Shown here piece by piece: positions 19,138 through 28,862 of a DNA stretch of 64,000 nt (position 1 is its first letter; every line of letters starts with the position of its first letter). A model generated the notes under the pieces. That model saw nothing but the letters and a program-made list of their open reading frames with translations, was not told the DNA's origin and searched no databases. A program made the translations under genes and the position numbers. Source of the DNA: Sphingobium sp. (GTDB taxonomy: Bacteria; Pseudomonadota; Alphaproteobacteria; Sphingomonadales; Sphingomonadaceae); NCBI GenBank assembly GCA_022652485.1, contig JALCRK010000007.1, forward strand, positions 1 to 64,000, in the 5' to 3' direction.

Positions 19138-19452
19138 ATGCAAAACAAGTTCAAAGGAAAAGGGGCGCCGCTTGTGCAGGCAGCAGCCGTGGTCGCGGTT
19201 GCCGCACTTTTCGGCAGCGAAGTCGCGATGGCCGGTGCCGACACGACTTTCAACACCGCGCTCTCCAGCTTCACCGGCTTCCTCGAAGGCTCGGGCGGCA
19301 AGATCATCACGGTGCTCAGCCTCGCGGGCGGTATCGTGGGCCTCGCCTCGGGCCGCTTCAGCCTCGGCCAGGTTGCGATACCGGTCGGCGTCGGTGTCGG
19401 CGCGGGAACGGGCGTGCCGATCGTCACCGCTGCCGTCACCGCGACGGTCTGA
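19138..19452 (+). CDS. traA: TraA-like conjugative pilin precursor
   Basis: Small two-TM protein with long leader just upstream of traL/traE. Confidence 0.75.
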   Translation: MQNKFKGKGAPLVQAAAVVAVAALFGSEVAMAGADTTFNTALSSFTGFLEGSGGKIITVLSLAGGIVGLASGRFSLGQVAIPVGVGVGAGTGVPIVTAAVTATV

Positions 19453-19520
19453 TCCGGGTTCGCCGCTCCGCCTCGCCTCAACAGGCTTAACGCGGAACGG
19501 TTGGAGGGCGGTGCTGCCTC

Positions 19521-19805
19521 ATGAACAGATACACGGTCCCGGCGCATCTCGATGATCCCGAGCTCATCGGCTTTTGGACGCTCGATGAATTCCTCGCGAT
19601 GATCCTGCCATTCGCCTGGGGCGTCCTGTCTCAACATATTCTGATTGGGCTCATTTCAAGCGTGCTGGCCTGGTGGGGATTGCGCAAGTTGAAGGCGGGA
19701 CGTGCCGTTTCGTGGATCATACATACGGCCTACTGGTACCTGCCGGGTGCCTTCATGGGTCTGAAGGCAACGCCGCCCTCCCATCTTCGACTGATGGCGG
19801 GCTGA
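19521..19805 (+). CDS. traL: TraL conjugation protein
   Basis: MNRYTVPAHLDDPELIGFWTLDEFLAMILPFAWG; position. Confidence 0.88.
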   Translation: MNRYTVPAHLDDPELIGFWTLDEFLAMILPFAWGVLSQHILIGLISSVLAWWGLRKLKAGRAVSWIIHTAYWYLPGAFMGLKATPPSHLRLMAG

Positions 19806-19806
19806 T

Positions 19807-20379
19807 ATGGACCTCTCGATCACGCACCAGCAATCGCAGCGGCTCCTGAAGCAGCGCAACCTGCTGGCCGGCTCCTGTCTGATCCTGTTCGGCGTCTCTG
19901 TGATGCTGACGCTGACCGCGCTGAAGCGCGACCGCGAAGTGGTGCTGCAGCCCGTGCTGGCGCGGCCGCTGACGCTGAGCTCGAGCCATATCGACAAGGA
20001 CTATCTGGAGCTGGTGACGCGCGATGCAGCGCTGCTGACATTGAACCGCTCGCCCTCGAACCTCCAGTACTGGATGGATTCGATCCTCAGCATAACCGAC
20101 CCCAGGACGCACGGCCGGATGAAGGCCGAACTGATGAAGGTGGTGGGCGAGCAGAGCGGTTCCAACGTCTCGCAATACTTCACGATCCAGAAGCTGAGCG
20201 TCGATCCGGACGCCCTCACGAGCGAAGTAAACGGCATGCTCCACACTGTCGTCGGGTCGAAGGAAGTGACCGCCGAGGCGCGCACCTTCCGCTTCGTGTG
20301 GAGCTACTCTGGCGTGTCGCTGAAGCTCGCCGGGTTCGGCCGGATCACCGAAAACGACAAAAAGGGGGAGCAGCCATGA
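19807..20379 (+). CDS. traE: TraE conjugation protein
   Basis: N-terminal TM and TraE-like body; position between traL and traK. Confidence 0.88.
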   Translation: MDLSITHQQSQRLLKQRNLLAGSCLILFGVSVMLTLTALKRDREVVLQPVLARPLTLSSSHIDKDYLELVTRDAALLTLNRSPSNLQYWMDSILSITDPRTHGRMKAELMKVVGEQSGSNVSQYFTIQKLSVDPDALTSEVNGMLHTVVGSKEVTAEARTFRFVWSYSGVSLKLAGFGRITENDKKGEQP

Positions 20380-21173
20380 TGGCAGGGCTGGGATGGGGCG
20401 CGATTGGGGCAGGCGCAGCGTTGGCGGGACGGCCCCATACCGTTTCCGCACGACCGCTGGGAGCGGCACTCATTTGTCTCGGCGCGCTGTGCCTGGCATC
20501 GCCGGCGCTCGCCGACCAGAATGTGATGGCTGCCGACAATGGCACGGTGAGTTGCGTGGCATCGGCCAAGGACCTCACCCGGATCAGTCTCGCGGGCGAC
20601 CAGTTTGCCTCGGTGTCGAAGATCACGACCGGAATCCCCAGCGAAGACTTCAAGGTCGTCAACGAGCCGGTGCGCGGTGACATCTACATCTCGGTCCCCG
20701 ATGGCTTCGTTCGGCCAAACCTTTCGTTCTTCGGCACGACCCGCAAGGGCTTCGTCTACAAGTTCGTCTGCCAGGTGCGAGGGAGCGACGCCGAGCAGGT
20801 GTTCATCGCCAATGCCGCGATCAAGGCCGAGCAAGCACGCGACTGGGAAGTGCGGTCCTCGCCCGAAGACGCGGCGGTGCGGCTTGCCCAGGCCATGTAC
20901 CGCAGCGAGGTGCTGGACGGTTTCGACATCCGTCAGTCGGTGCTCGAACCGGTCACGGTCGGCAAACTCGAGGTCCAGCAGGTCGGGGAATACCGCGGCG
21001 CGGACCTAAAGGGCCTGATCCTGCGCGTGCGCAACTCTGGTCGCGATGCCCAGGTGCTCAATGAGAACATGCTCGCGGCTCGCGGCGCAGTCGCCTTCAT
21101 GACGCCGGTGAGCGAGCTCGCCGCAGGCCAGGAAACGGCCGTCTACCTCATTCAGGCAAATGGAGGCCGGTGA
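20376..21173 (+). CDS. traK: TraK secretin-like protein
   Basis: NGTVSCVASAKDLTRISLAGDQFASVSKI...VPDGFVRPNLSFFGTTRKGFVYKFVCQ. Confidence 0.88.
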   Translation: MMAGLGWGAIGAGAALAGRPHTVSARPLGAALICLGALCLASPALADQNVMAADNGTVSCVASAKDLTRISLAGDQFASVSKITTGIPSEDFKVVNEPVRGDIYISVPDGFVRPNLSFFGTTRKGFVYKFVCQVRGSDAEQVFIANAAIKAEQARDWEVRSSPEDAAVRLAQAMYRSEVLDGFDIRQSVLEPVTVGKLEVQQVGEYRGADLKGLILRVRNSGRDAQVLNENMLAARGAVAFMTPVSELAAGQETAVYLIQANGGR

Positions 21174-22552
21174 TGGATCTGCGCAGGATATTCCGGAAAG
21201 TACCCAAGGCGCTCGATGCTGGCGGGGGCGACGATGCCTCGCCGCTCGGCGATGCCATCGCCGCCAACGAGGTGACCCGGAAAAAGCAGATGCTGCTGCT
21301 CGGTTCAGCAGGCGCCGCAGCGCTGGTAGCGGGCTCTCTCTATATCTTCGACGATAGCGGCAAGGCGAGCGATGCCGAGGTCAGGCAAGCCGCCGAAGGC
21401 GTCTCGGTCGACGAACTGGTCAACAAGAACATGGCTGAGAAGGAGTGGCGCGCGCAGTCCGAAGCGCAGATGATGTCAATGAACAACAACATGCGCGCAC
21501 TCGCCTCCCGGGCCGAGCGCGCCGACCATCTCGAACAGCAATTGGCAGCTGCACAAGGTGCTGGCGGAGGCCAGGGCGGAGCCATCTCGTCCGATACCGA
21601 ACGCGTATTGTCGGCCTACCAGGCGGAAAACGAGCAGCTGCGCGCAGCGCTGAATGCCGCGCGCCAATCGCCGGTTGGTGCGAGCGCTGGACCAAATGCG
21701 CTTTACGGACGCACCAGCCCGCCAAGCTACCAGGTCGCCGGTGCTCCGCGGGTTGGCGGACCGCTGCCGTCGACACCCGCCGGACAGGCAGCAGCCTCGG
21801 CAGCAGGTCTTCCGGCGATGCGCGGGAGTGAAGTGAGCCTGGTTTCGTTCAGCGAAGGCGCGAGCGGGACCGGCACACCGGTGCCCAAGGGCAATACGGT
21901 CTTTACCGACAGCGCAAATTATCTGCCGCCCAATTCGATCGCGGTCGCCAAGGTGATCGTCGGGGTCGATGCCATTGCGGGGGTCGAGAGCCAGACTGAT
22001 CCCTTGCCAGTCGTGCTGCGGATTACCGGACCGGCGCGCTCTGTCTACGAAAACGGTCGGCTGCTCACGACCAATATCGCCGGCTGCCTCGTCAACGGTG
22101 CGGCCCGCGCCGACCTCTCCTCGGAGAAGGTCTACGTCAAACTCCAGCGCATGACCTGCCCGCAGCCGGGCGGGCGCTACGCGGTCTCCGACGTCAAGGG
22201 CTTTATCGCCTTCGGCGGCAAGACCGGGGTGCGGGGCCGGGTGGTGAGCCGCGAAGGCGCGCTTGTCGGCCAGGCGTTTCTCGCCGGGCTCGCCGGCGGG
22301 TTCGGGCGCGGGTTTTCGGCCAACACCAGTTCGCTGATGACAGGCACCAATGTCTCGGTGAACGGCCAGCGCCCGAAACTCGGGGCGGGCGAGATCCTCG
22401 AAGGCGGGCTCGGCGAGGGCGTCGCGACCTCGGCTGACATGGTCTCCAAGTACCTGATCGAGCGGGCCGAGCAGTATCAGCCCGTTATCGAGATGCCGAC
22501 CGGGATCGATGTCGAAATCGTCTTCCTCGAAGGCGTGTTCATCAGCGGGTGA
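21170..22552 (+). CDS. traB: TraB (VirB10-like)
   Basis: DPLPVVLRITGPARSVYENGRLLTTNIAGCLVNGAARADLSSEKVYVKLQRMTC. Confidence 0.9.
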   Translation: MMDLRRIFRKVPKALDAGGGDDASPLGDAIAANEVTRKKQMLLLGSAGAAALVAGSLYIFDDSGKASDAEVRQAAEGVSVDELVNKNMAEKEWRAQSEAQMMSMNNNMRALASRAERADHLEQQLAAAQGAGGGQGGAISSDTERVLSAYQAENEQLRAALNAARQSPVGASAGPNALYGRTSPPSYQVAGAPRVGGPLPSTPAGQAAASAAGLPAMRGSEVSLVSFSEGASGTGTPVPKGNTVFTDSANYLPPNSIAVAKVIVGVDAIAGVESQTDPLPVVLRITGPARSVYENGRLLTTNIAGCLVNGAARADLSSEKVYVKLQRMTCPQPGGRYAVSDVKGFIAFGGKTGVRGRVVSREGALVGQAFLAGLAGGFGRGFSANTSSLMTGTNVSVNGQRPKLGAGEILEGGLGEGVATSADMVSKYLIERAEQYQPVIEMPTGIDVEIVFLEGVFISG

Positions 22553-22563
22553 GGAGAAAACGC

Positions 22564-23424
22564 ATGAAGCTTGAACAACTGCACCTGCGCCAAATGGGTT
22601 GGGCACTTGCCGCCGTGACGCTCGGCAGCGGCGCATCGCTGGTCTGGGCGCAGGCAAGCGAGGGGGCACCCGCAAGGCCATCACCGCAGGATACGTCAGT
22701 CGCAGCCCTGCTCAAGGAGCGCCTGCCGCGCACGCAGGTCTCCCGCGTCAACTGCCAGGTGGTCGACGGGGTCTGTGAAGTGACCGCAGGCTCGCAGCTG
22801 TTCTACGTCGACAAGACGGCACGCTACCTGATGATCGGGCGGGTCTACGACATGCAGACCCGCCAGGACCTGACCGCTGTGCGCCTGCTCGAGGTCAATC
22901 CCGATCTGCTGGTGGGCGGTGCAGCAGGCAGCCGGCGTGAGGCCGAAGCTGTTGAATCGCCAAGGCGCGGTGTGAACACAGCTGCCGCGCAGGCGGCCCC
23001 CCGGACGATGTCCCTGGCCGCACTGCCCGAGGCCGGCGGCATCGTCTGGGGAAATCCATCGGGTCAGACCGTCACCGTCTTCAGCGACTTTCGCTGCGGC
23101 TACTGCCGCGCGCTTTCAGGCGTGCTCGAGAGCCTCAACGTGCGGGTGATCGAGCGGCCGATCTCGGTGCTCGGCAGTCGTGATCTCGCCAACCAGGTGT
23201 TCTGCGCGCGCGACCGCCGCCGCGCGGTCAAGGCTGCCTATGCGGGTGAGCCGATCGCCGACACGCGGCCTTGCGACACCTCGCCGCTCGATGCCAACGA
23301 ACGCTTCGCGCGTGAAAACAGCATTGCCGGAACCCCGGTTATCGTCCGCTCGGACGGCGCAGTGATCGAAGGGTTCCGCCCGAAGGAATTCCTGATCACC
23401 TGGCTCAAGGGAGCGCGCTCGTGA
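22564..23424 (+). CDS. DsbC-like thiol:disulfide interchange protein
   Basis: VTVFSDFRCGYCRALSGVLESL; DsbC N-domain YLMIGRVYDMQTRQDLT. Confidence 0.88.
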   Translation: MKLEQLHLRQMGWALAAVTLGSGASLVWAQASEGAPARPSPQDTSVAALLKERLPRTQVSRVNCQVVDGVCEVTAGSQLFYVDKTARYLMIGRVYDMQTRQDLTAVRLLEVNPDLLVGGAAGSRREAEAVESPRRGVNTAAAQAAPRTMSLAALPEAGGIVWGNPSGQTVTVFSDFRCGYCRALSGVLESLNVRVIERPISVLGSRDLANQVFCARDRRRAVKAAYAGEPIADTRPCDTSPLDANERFARENSIAGTPVIVRSDGAVIEGFRPKEFLITWLKGARS

Positions 23425-24608
23425 CCTCGCTGTCGGCGCTGCAGTTTGCGGGATTCCAGCGCGCCGCCAGACGTCGCTCGCGCGGGCAAGTGACGATCCC
23501 CGATGTGCGGCTGAGCCTCGCAGAAGCCACCGCCCTGTGGACCGATATCCGCGCCGCCTTTGGCCCTGCCACTGGCAGGGACCTCGCGCCCCAGGAACTC
23601 GGTCACTTGCGCCGGCGTGCCTGGCGCCGATCCTCTGGCTTTGCGAGTCTGTCGGCGCTTTCGATGTCACTCGAGGCTGCCCACGCCTTCTGGCGGCTTG
23701 CCGGAAAGCTCGGCGCGCTGGCGGCCCGGCGCAAGGCTTCGCCGCGCTCGAAAGTCGCGGGCGCCGCCGTTCTTGGCCTTGCCGCGACGCAGATGGCGGC
23801 CTGCACCACCTTCCTGGGCAGCAACATCAAGGGCAGTTTTTCGTGCAATGCGCCGGGCGGCACCTGCGCGCCCTCGACCGTGATCGATGACCAGGCGCTT
23901 TCCGTTATCCAGAACGCACGGCCAATGAGTCCGGCCGGGCCTTACTTTCAGCCATCGGCGCGGAGGCCAGCCTCAGTCGCAGCCCTCGCACCTGCCGGAC
24001 GCGGACGCTTGGCGGCCGCCAGCGAAGGCCTCGTCCACCGCGAGCGCCGGGTCCTGAAAGTTGTGTTCCCCGCCTTTGTCGATGGTGCGGGCAACCTGCA
24101 CGAACCGCGCATTGTCCATACCGTCGCCGACCAGGGAGGCTGGATGCAGTTGTCCTCGGGCGAGCCCAATGCGGGTGATCAGCTCGCGGGCCGCGGCGAT
24201 GCCGCAGCTGCGATCCCTGCATCGCTGGCCGGCACCATGACTGCGCCAATGCCGGGGATGAATGACACCGCTCAGGAGTTCAGGGACGCCCCCACCCAGG
24301 CTCTGGTCGCCTCGCAGGTACAAGGCGGGCCGCCCGACCCGAGGCTCGTTGCCGAAGCCCGGGCAAGGGGCACCGAGCGACGCGCAGTGTCGCCGGTCGA
24401 TGCCATCAAGTCCGAAGTCCAGGCGCAGCTTGCGCGGGTCCCCAAGGCGTCGGGCAGCGTCGGCACGGTTCAATCGCCGCCACTAGAAAGGTCGGCAGAA
24501 CCGGCCGCCTCGCAACCTGCGGCACAAGGCGCGGCACAAAGCCAGGTCCCGCCTGCCCCCAAGGTCGCCAACCCGCCCGCCGGTTTTTCCGGCAAGATCG
24601 AGGAGTAG
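23421..24608 (+). CDS. traV: TraV lipoprotein with extended N-terminus
   Basis: AACTTFLGSNIKGSFSCNAPGGTCAPSTVI lipobox/TraV motif. Confidence 0.8.
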   Translation: MTSLSALQFAGFQRAARRRSRGQVTIPDVRLSLAEATALWTDIRAAFGPATGRDLAPQELGHLRRRAWRRSSGFASLSALSMSLEAAHAFWRLAGKLGALAARRKASPRSKVAGAAVLGLAATQMAACTTFLGSNIKGSFSCNAPGGTCAPSTVIDDQALSVIQNARPMSPAGPYFQPSARRPASVAALAPAGRGRLAAASEGLVHRERRVLKVVFPAFVDGAGNLHEPRIVHTVADQGGWMQLSSGEPNAGDQLAGRGDAAAAIPASLAGTMTAPMPGMNDTAQEFRDAPTQALVASQVQGGPPDPRLVAEARARGTERRAVSPVDAIKSEVQAQLARVPKASGSVGTVQSPPLERSAEPAASQPAAQGAAQSQVPPAPKVANPPAGFSGKIEE

Positions 24609-24615
24609 GCCCGTC

Positions 24616-25245
24616 ATGGCCGCCCGCAGCTTCTGGGACAGCTTTCTCACCCTGATTTTCGGCGACGCGGCGCATCCCGAGGCGCAGCGCCCGCTGCTCG
24701 GCGCACCGATGCTGTCGAACTGGCTCCCATACCGCAGCTTCGACGCCAAGAGCCGCATGTTCATCAACACCGAGTCTGTCGGTTTCATCCTCGAGCTCGC
24801 CCCGATGGTGGGGGCGGACGAGCGCAGCGGCGAGATCCTGACGCAGTTCCTCTCCGATGCCGTGCCGTCGGGCTGCGAGATCCAGCTGATCCACTGGCAA
24901 AGCCCGTCGATCGGGGAGCGCATCGCCGACTGGGTCATGCCGCGGGTGGTTGCCAAGTCCCAGGGGAGGGCCGGCGACATGAAACACCCGCTGCTTATCG
25001 CCATGCTGACCCCGCAGGCTGCGCCCGAGACGCGCGGGCTCAGGATCATGCGGCTTGTCTGGATGGCGCTCTGCGCCAGCCTCGCGGGCGCGGTGCTCGG
25101 GCTGCAAGTGCTCCTCGCACTGCTTGGCCCGAAAGGTGCGCTTGTCGCGGCCGCGCTGTGCCTCGCCGCGCCGATCCATGGCCTGTTCTACTTCCGCGCC
25201 AAGATCCGCGCGGACGAAGCCTTTGAGAGAGGGGAGGGGGCATGA
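24616..25245 (+). pseudogene. traC: traC N-terminal fragment fused in frame to a small membrane-protein ORF (24979-25245); ATPase domain absent
   Basis: SNWLPYRSFDAKSRMFINTESVGFILELAPMVGADERSGEILTQFL is TraC-like; no Walker A/B in this or any later tra ORF. Confidence 0.75.
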
Positions 25246-26264
25246 AGGCGCTGCGCAAAGTCTTCGTCATGGCACTTGCCGTCCTGGCCATGGTCTTCGT
25301 AGGCCCTAGCCCCGCCCGCGCGGCATCGGTCACCTGCCACGGCAAGTTCATCAATCCGATCACCGATGTCTGCTGGTCGTGCCTGTTTCCGCTGTCGATC
25401 GGCGGCCTCTCGATCTGGAAGGGCTCGCGGCCTGATCCCAAGAACCCGACTTTTCCGCTCTGTGCCTGCGGCTCGCCCATTCCGCGCATCGGCATTTCGG
25501 TCGGGTTCTGGGAGCCGGTGCGGCTGATCGATGTAACCAATAAGGCCTGGTGCTTCCCCAATCTTGGCGGGATCAGCCTCAACCCGGGCTTCGATATCGG
25601 CAACGGCCATGTCCAGGGGCGCAGCCAGGTCGGCGGCAAGACCCAGAACAGCTCGCAGTGGCAGTCGCACTACTACATCTACCCGCTGCTCTACTGGATG
25701 GAGATCCTCACCGATTTTCTCTGTTTCGAGCAGACCACTTTCGACGTCGCCTATGTGACAGAGCTCGATCCGCTGTGGCAGGATTCGGCGCTGACCTCGA
25801 TCCTCAATCCCGAAGTCGCGCTCTTCGCCAATCCGATTGCCGCGGCCGCCTGCGCCGCAGACTGCGTGGCTTCCACGGCGAAACTGCCGATCGACCAGAT
25901 GTTCTGGTGCGCGGGCTGCAACGGCTCGATGTACCCGCTGAACGGTCATGTCCCGGCTCATGTGACCCCGGTTCAGGCCTCGCGGCTCGTCGCCGAACGC
26001 ATGCTCTACAAGGTTCACCGCCAGGCGCTGGCATGGGGGACAATGGGTTCGAAGGCGCTGTGCCACAAGTACCTGATGCCGGTGATGCGCAAGCAGCAAT
26101 ACCGGCTGCAGATGACCAATCCCATTTCGACAGTGAAGGGCCGCTACGCCTGCGCGCCGATCGGCGCGACCACGATCATTCCGCACACCGGCAAGTCCTT
26201 CCCGGTGAAGGGCGAGGACTTTGGCTACCTCGTCTGGCGCAAGCGCAACTGTTGCATGCTGTGA
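25242..26264 (+). CDS. traU: TraU conjugation protein
   Basis: CHGKFINPITDVCWSCLFPLSIGGLSI...CGSPIPRIGISVGFWEPVRLIDVT. Confidence 0.93.
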   Translation: MKALRKVFVMALAVLAMVFVGPSPARAASVTCHGKFINPITDVCWSCLFPLSIGGLSIWKGSRPDPKNPTFPLCACGSPIPRIGISVGFWEPVRLIDVTNKAWCFPNLGGISLNPGFDIGNGHVQGRSQVGGKTQNSSQWQSHYYIYPLLYWMEILTDFLCFEQTTFDVAYVTELDPLWQDSALTSILNPEVALFANPIAAAACAADCVASTAKLPIDQMFWCAGCNGSMYPLNGHVPAHVTPVQASRLVAERMLYKVHRQALAWGTMGSKALCHKYLMPVMRKQQYRLQMTNPISTVKGRYACAPIGATTIIPHTGKSFPVKGEDFGYLVWRKRNCCML

Positions 26265-26278
26265 GGAGCGCGCGCGCC

Positions 26279-27037
26279 ATGATCCGGAAGCTGCCCCGGC
26301 CCACGCTTGCCGGTATGGCGGGCTTCCTTGCACTTGCCGCAGTCTCGGCGGCGCTCGCCCAGACAGTCGGCGACCTCGATCTCGGCGCGATCAAGACGCG
26401 CGGGACCGAGCAAGTGAAGGAGGCGCAAGCCTTCGTCGACGAAGTGGCGGGCAGGGGCGAGGCGCACCGGGCCGAGGCCGAAGAACTGAGGGATGAAGGC
26501 CTGAAGGCGGTTTCCGAACTCGATCCCGCCAGTCTACCCAAGGGTCCGGCGGGGCCAGTGGACTTCGACGAACTGCTGAGCGGCGCTGCCGCCAACACGC
26601 GCGCACCCATGGGCGAGGGGCCGCTGTTCACGGTCTTTGCCAGCCTGTCGATGCCGCAGGCAAGCCTGAGTGCCCTGATCCGCGACACGACAAAGGCCGG
26701 GGGTGTGGTCGTGTTTCGGGGATTTCCGCACGGCAGCACCAAGGCCTTTGTCGAAGGGCTGAAGCGCGTGGTCACCGATCAGGCGCAGGAAGCCCACATC
26801 GCGATCGACCCGCGGCTGTTTCGCGCCTTCAAGGTCACCGCCGCGCCGACCTTCGTGGTGACGGGTCGCGCATACGAGCTGTGCGACGGGTTCGATTGTT
26901 CGAGCGCGGCGCCCGACCACGACCGCATGGCGGGCAACGTCACGGTCGAATACGCGCTCGAGAGCTTTGCTTCGGCGCGCGGTCCCGGTGCCGGTGTCGC
27001 CGGCGTCGCGCTCGCCAACTTGCGCAAGCGGGACTGA
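26279..27037 (+). CDS. trbC: TrbC-type conjugation protein
   Basis: LFTVFASLSMPQASLSALIRDTTKAGGVVVFRGFPHGS. Confidence 0.88.
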   Translation: MIRKLPRPTLAGMAGFLALAAVSAALAQTVGDLDLGAIKTRGTEQVKEAQAFVDEVAGRGEAHRAEAEELRDEGLKAVSELDPASLPKGPAGPVDFDELLSGAAANTRAPMGEGPLFTVFASLSMPQASLSALIRDTTKAGGVVVFRGFPHGSTKAFVEGLKRVVTDQAQEAHIAIDPRLFRAFKVTAAPTFVVTGRAYELCDGFDCSSAAPDHDRMAGNVTVEYALESFASARGPGAGVAGVALANLRKRD

Positions 27038-27038
27038 T

Positions 27039-28460
27039 ATGCGCGCACGCTCCCTCCCTCGGCGGGCCTGGTCCCGGCTCACGCCAGCAATACTGCTCCT
27101 CGGCGCGGTGCTTGGCCTTATTGGCGGGACAGCAAACGCACAGGTCTATATCCCGCCGCCCGACGACCTGATTGAAAATCTGCCTGTCCTGCCGTCCGCG
27201 ATCGACCCTGGCATCGCGCCGCCCGCACCGCCGCCCCCTTCCGCGCCTGTGACCATGACGGCGGACGAGGCCAAGGCCGAGGCGCGTGGGCTTGGAAGCA
27301 CGCTGCGCGGAGCCTACGAAGGACTGACCCAGGCGCCGGGCGCAGCCGGGCAGATTCCAGGCTATCAGGACACCTATCCGGGCCAGACGAGCTATTACAC
27401 CAACTCCGAAGCCATGCAGAGCGATGGCGCGGTGGCGGGCTGGAACAGCGAGGCCTACCAGACCGCCAATTCCACAACGCGGCCGACGGTCGATATCACC
27501 CGCGGCGATCTTTCTCGCGCCACCGCAATCGAGGCCGATCCGAACGCCTATCTGGACGGCATGAGCGCCGATGGTTCGACCGGATCCTGCACGCCGCTGC
27601 CGCCGGGCTCGGGCACAGCCAATACCGCCGAATGGACCTGTCATGTGGGTTCAAGCGTGGTGGAGCAGCCACGGACCTGCACCCGCAGCCTGGCAGTCGC
27701 TGAATGGAACGACACCCTTTACCAGTATCTTTGCGTTACAGCTGCCGGTTTCGATGGCTGCGCATCGCTCGCCGGCAATGCCATGTGCCACAGGACCGCG
27801 AGCTATCCGGTACCCGAATATGGCCTGACGGTCGATTATTACGACTGCGACAGCCCGGTCAGCGATCCGGGCGCCTACCTCATGGGCACGCTGCCAAAGC
27901 CGCCGCCTGCGGGCGCATTTCAGGTCGTGAGCAATGTCTATCGCTGCAACCGCGAGGGGATCGCCGACGCCCTGACCTTCGATCCCGTCACCGGCACGCC
28001 GCTGCAATACCTGACTGGCCTCCAGCAATGCGGGTCGATTGCCTCCAATGCCAGCTGCACGGTCACCAGCGCCACCGCAGCTGGCCTAGCTGAGCGCTCA
28101 CTTTGCAAGACCTGGGACTTCATCGGCGATCCTTTCGGCGGCGGCTCGCTCTATTGCCTCGAGCCCGCCGCGCCCGAGGAAGTCTACGTCTGCACCGCAA
28201 ATGTTGCGGGGATGACGGCGGAAAGCGCGATCTCGAAATGGTTCGTCGAGACCTGGACCGACAACGCCTGGGGCAAGCCCAAGACCGAAACCTGCGAAGG
28301 CTTCTCGATTTTCGAGTTCCAGCAGCTCGATCTTGCCGCGATGGATTTTTCCGAGGTCTACGCTGACTTCATGGAAGCCGCGAAGCTCCCCGACGAAGCC
28401 GCCGCCCTCGTCCAGATCCAGCAGAAAATCGCGGACTATTACGCCGCGCACAAGCCGTGA
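27039..28460 (+). CDS. traN: TraN Cys-rich mating-pair stabilisation protein
   Basis: Signal peptide plus many paired Cys; position trbC-traN-traF. Confidence 0.85.
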   Translation: MRARSLPRRAWSRLTPAILLLGAVLGLIGGTANAQVYIPPPDDLIENLPVLPSAIDPGIAPPAPPPPSAPVTMTADEAKAEARGLGSTLRGAYEGLTQAPGAAGQIPGYQDTYPGQTSYYTNSEAMQSDGAVAGWNSEAYQTANSTTRPTVDITRGDLSRATAIEADPNAYLDGMSADGSTGSCTPLPPGSGTANTAEWTCHVGSSVVEQPRTCTRSLAVAEWNDTLYQYLCVTAAGFDGCASLAGNAMCHRTASYPVPEYGLTVDYYDCDSPVSDPGAYLMGTLPKPPPAGAFQVVSNVYRCNREGIADALTFDPVTGTPLQYLTGLQQCGSIASNASCTVTSATAAGLAERSLCKTWDFIGDPFGGGSLYCLEPAAPEEVYVCTANVAGMTAESAISKWFVETWTDNAWGKPKTETCEGFSIFEFQQLDLAAMDFSEVYADFMEAAKLPDEAAALVQIQQKIADYYAAHKP

Positions 28461-28470
28461 GGAGATCGTC

Positions 28471-28860
28471 ATGACCAAAAAATACGAGAGGCAGCCTCCC
28501 GGCGACGTGCGTGCGTTTGCGGTCGGCGGCAACCTGCTTTGGCCCAACATGGCCCTGTCCGAATTCTTCGTCGTCTTGGCTTTGTGCCGCCGCGGACCGT
28601 CGACCTCTGCCGAGGTCGCACGCGAAGTATCGACCTGGCTCGACACGCCGCTGCCTCCCGGTGGCCTCAAGCGCACGCTGCACGTGGTAGCCGGGCTGGG
28701 CTGGGCGCACCACACCGAGGGAGTTTACGCGATCAGGAGCGAGGGGATCAAGATCATGCGCAGCTGTCATGTCGCTTATATGCGTATGTTGAGTGACGGC
28801 CCGGCACACCCGGATGCCGCCGTTCTTAAGTGCTGCATCGAAAAATCCGAAAGGTCCTGA
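28471..28860 (+). CDS. winged-helix-like hypothetical inserted between traN and traF
   Basis: ALSEFFVVLALCRRGPSTSAEVAREVSTWLDTPLPPGGLKRTLHVVAGLGWAHHTEGVYAI. Confidence 0.6.
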   Translation: MTKKYERQPPGDVRAFAVGGNLLWPNMALSEFFVVLALCRRGPSTSAEVAREVSTWLDTPLPPGGLKRTLHVVAGLGWAHHTEGVYAIRSEGIKIMRSCHVAYMRMLSDGPAHPDAAVLKCCIEKSERS

Positions 28861-28862
28861 TG

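Noticed and set aside
21476-22684. 402-aa minus-strand ORF
   Set aside because: Antisense to traB/dsbC; no recognisable domain.
25550-27037. 495-aa plus-strand ORF as one protein
   Set aside because: The first 243 codons are an out-of-frame shadow of traU; the real gene is trbC from 26279.
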